In this document: in pieces, positions 4,001 through 5,713 of the stretch
How the letters are laid out: every line of letters begins with the position of its first letter
Position numbering within the stretch: the first letter of the stretch is position 1
From: Candidatus Methanodesulfokora sp.
GTDB taxonomy: Archaea; Korarchaeota; Korarchaeia; Korarchaeales; Korarchaeaceae
Assembly: GCA_023269865.1 (NCBI GenBank)
Contig: JAGDWR010000082.1
Span: 4,350-10,062, forward strand
Length of the DNA stretch: 5,713 nt
Reading direction: 5' to 3'
Program-made: the position numbers and the translations under genes
Notes under the pieces: generated by a model
Databases searched by the model: none
The model's input: only the letters and a program-made list of their open reading frames with translations
What the model was told of the DNA's origin: nothing

Positions 4001-5713
4001 ATGCCGAAGACCATAAGGATAACTGGGATAGTTCAGGGAGTTGGATTCAGGCCATTTATCCATAGATTAGCAACAGAGCTGGGGCTCAATGGATATGTGA
4101 GGAACCTGGGCGGGAGCGAGGTTGAGATCTACGTTGAGGAGGATGATATAGACTCTTTCCTCGATTTAATAGTAAAAAGAAAGCCATCTCCAGCCAGAAT
4201 AGATGAAATAACAGTGATCCAATCGAGCTCCATTGGGATAAAAGGGTTCCACATAATGGAAAGCGGGAGGGAGATGAAAAGTCCATCGATGATACCTCCG
4301 GATATTGGCATATGCGAGGACTGCCTGAAGGAAGTGCTGAATAAAGAGGATAAAAGGTATGGATATGCCTTCAACAGCTGTGCTTGGTGCGGGCCAAGAT
4401 ATAGCATGATGTTTACAGTGCCATACGATAGGGATAACACTGCGATGAGGGATTTTCCCCTCTGCAACGACTGTTCATCTGAGTACAATGATCCGAATAA
4501 CTTGAGGAGGTTCCATGCAGAGGGGATAAGCTGTCCTAAATGTGGGCCTATCCTCTGGATAGAGGATAATCAGGGCAGGATAATTGCAGACAGTCCGATA
4601 GATACAGCTGCTGAGCTGATAAATTCCGGAAGGATAGTGGCAGTGAAGGGAATAGGGGGTTACCACATAGCTGCCCTGGCAACAGATGATGAGGTTGTAT
4701 CCGAGCTTAGGAGAAGGAAAAACAGGCCACAGAAGCCCTTTGCCCTAATGGCTTTAAATCTGGAGGTTGCATCAAGCATAGTTGATGTAGAAGGAGTGGA
4801 GAAAGCACTAACAGGGCCTGAGAGACCTATAATTCTGTTGAGGAAGAAGAGGAGCAATGTATCTGATCTTGTTGCCCCTGGCCTAAACTACTTGGGCGTG
4901 ATGCTTCCATACTCAGCGTTACACTACCTTTTGCTTGAGAAAACGAGGGATAAATTTCTGATAATGACGAGTGGGAACTTGAGGGATCTTCCCATGTGCA
5001 GAGATGAGGACTCAGCCAGAAGGGAGCTGGGAGGGGTAGTAGACTACTTCCTGCATCACAATAGGAGAATAGTGAACAGAGTTGATGATAGCGTCCTCAG
5101 GATAACCAACGGGAGGGTTACGATGATAAGAAGGGGAAGAGGATATGCACCCATGTGGTTTGAGCTTCCCTCAAAGCTTGAGAGACCAGTTGTGGCGCTT
5201 GGAGCTGAGCTTCAAAATGCAGGCGCGATAGCATTTGATGACAAGGTTGTCATGACCCAGTTTATAGGAGATACTGATGTCTATGAGAACTTAATAGAGC
5301 TGGATAGAGCCATAAAGTTCCTAGCAGGAGCATACAAGGTTGAGCTAAGGGATGCTGTGTGCGCAGTTGACATGCACCCGGGATATAAATCCAGAATTAT
5401 CTCAGCAGAGTTCAAGGATGTTTTTGAGGTTCAGCATCATCATGCTCATCTGCTGAGCGTTGCTGGTGAGAGAAAGCTGAAGAAGGATAGAATTGTTGGA
5501 ATAGCAGTGGATGGCATAGGGTATGGAGCAGATGGGATGTACTGGGGAGGAGAAGTTCTTCTGATAGAGGGAGGAGATGTGAGAAGAATAGGGGGGCTAA
5601 AGTATCAGCCAATGCCAGGCGGAGATCTAGCCACACTTTATCCAGTGAGAATGCTGATAGGCATCATGTCAACTTTCATGGCTGATGACAAGATCTACAG
5701 CTTTGTGGAAAGA
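4001..5713 (+). CDS. hypF: HypF carbamoyltransferase, [NiFe]-hydrogenase maturation (3' partial)
   Basis: HypF converts carbamoyl phosphate and ATP to carbamoyl-adenylate and passes the carbamoyl group to the C-terminal Cys of HypE, the first step towards the cyanide ligands of the [NiFe] hydrogenase active site. The frame is open for 571 codons to the window edge; the family is about 750 residues, so roughly 180 are missing. Domains seen in order: an acylphosphatase-like domain (VQGVGFRPF, R17; N35, spaced as the catalytic Arg/Asn of E. coli HypF); a double zinc finger (C105/108, C127/130, C155/158, C178/181); a YrdC-like domain (KGIGGYH from K216, KNRPQKPFALM, MLPYSALH, TSGN, NRVDDS, RRGRGYAP); and the start of the Kae1-like domain (GAELQN, VQHHHAH with H479-H483, DGIGYGADG from D504, YWGGE). 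The ATG at 4001 puts VQGVGF at the usual place; GAGGAGG abuts it and a TATA box lies about 27 bp upstream. No other hyp or hydrogenase gene is visible. Confidence 0.95.
   Translation, partial: MPKTIRITGIVQGVGFRPFIHRLATELGLNGYVRNLGGSEVEIYVEEDDIDSFLDLIVKRKPSPARIDEITVIQSSSIGIKGFHIMESGREMKSPSMIPPDIGICEDCLKEVLNKEDKRYGYAFNSCAWCGPRYSMMFTVPYDRDNTAMRDFPLCNDCSSEYNDPNNLRRFHAEGISCPKCGPILWIEDNQGRIIADSPIDTAAELINSGRIVAVKGIGGYHIAALATDDEVVSELRRRKNRPQKPFALMALNLEVASSIVDVEGVEKALTGPERPIILLRKKRSNVSDLVAPGLNYLGVMLPYSALHYLLLEKTRDKFLIMTSGNLRDLPMCRDEDSARRELGGVVDYFLHHNRRIVNRVDDSVLRITNGRVTMIRRGRGYAPMWFELPSKLERPVVALGAELQNAGAIAFDDKVVMTQFIGDTDVYENLIELDRAIKFLAGAYKVELRDAVCAVDMHPGYKSRIISAEFKDVFEVQHHHAHLLSVAGERKLKKDRIVGIAVDGIGYGADGMYWGGEVLLIEGGDVRRIGGLKYQPMPGGDLATLYPVRMLIGIMSTFMADDKIYSFVER

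Noticed and set aside
4086..5636. Open frames on the - strand beneath hypF
   Set aside because: hypF has conserved motifs throughout on the + strand; the antisense frames are low-complexity (Ser/Leu/Pro-rich) and have no recognisable domains.

Overview
The window reads as a piece of an archaeal chromosome, most likely from a thermophilic member of the TACK/Crenarchaeota-type lineages. The evidence is heavy use of AGG/AGA arginine and ATA isoleucine codons, TATA boxes about 27 bp upstream of start codons, Shine-Dalgarno sequences matching the archaeal 16S 3' end (GAGGTGATC type), and the gene content. I cannot name the genus. Coding density is high, with no gene-free stretch over 300 bases; the longest gap is about 150 bp (2452-2604).

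Left part (3-2137, + strand): the last 52 codons of a zinc-ribbon protein overlap by ATGA the start of a PHP-domain phosphoesterase resembling HisJ histidinol-phosphatase. After a short promoter-bearing gap comes a 12-TM major facilitator transporter. Convergent to it, sharing a TTAA that supplies both stop codons, is a small PadR-type winged-helix regulator on the - strand that may control the transporter.

Central part (2605-3934, - strand): a two-gene operon. The upstream gene is a compact ParB/Srx-fold protein that carries the hallmarks of the archaeal free serine kinase SerK. The downstream gene is a PLP-dependent cysteine synthase, beginning 4 nt after the serK stop, with the stop inside its Shine-Dalgarno. 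The synthase has a GLRN segment that lines up with the O-phosphoserine-binding arginine of mycobacterial CysM. Together the pair looks like a complete two-step route, serine to O-phosphoserine to cysteine. This is the most interesting part of the window.

Right part (4001 to the end, + strand): divergent from serK across a 66-bp gap with one apparently bidirectional TATA box lies hypF, the carbamoyltransferase of [NiFe]-hydrogenase maturation. It is open at the window edge with 571 codons visible. It implies that the organism makes a [NiFe] hydrogenase, though no hydrogenase or other hyp genes are visible here.

No rRNA, tRNA, CRISPR array, insertion sequence or prophage signal was seen.
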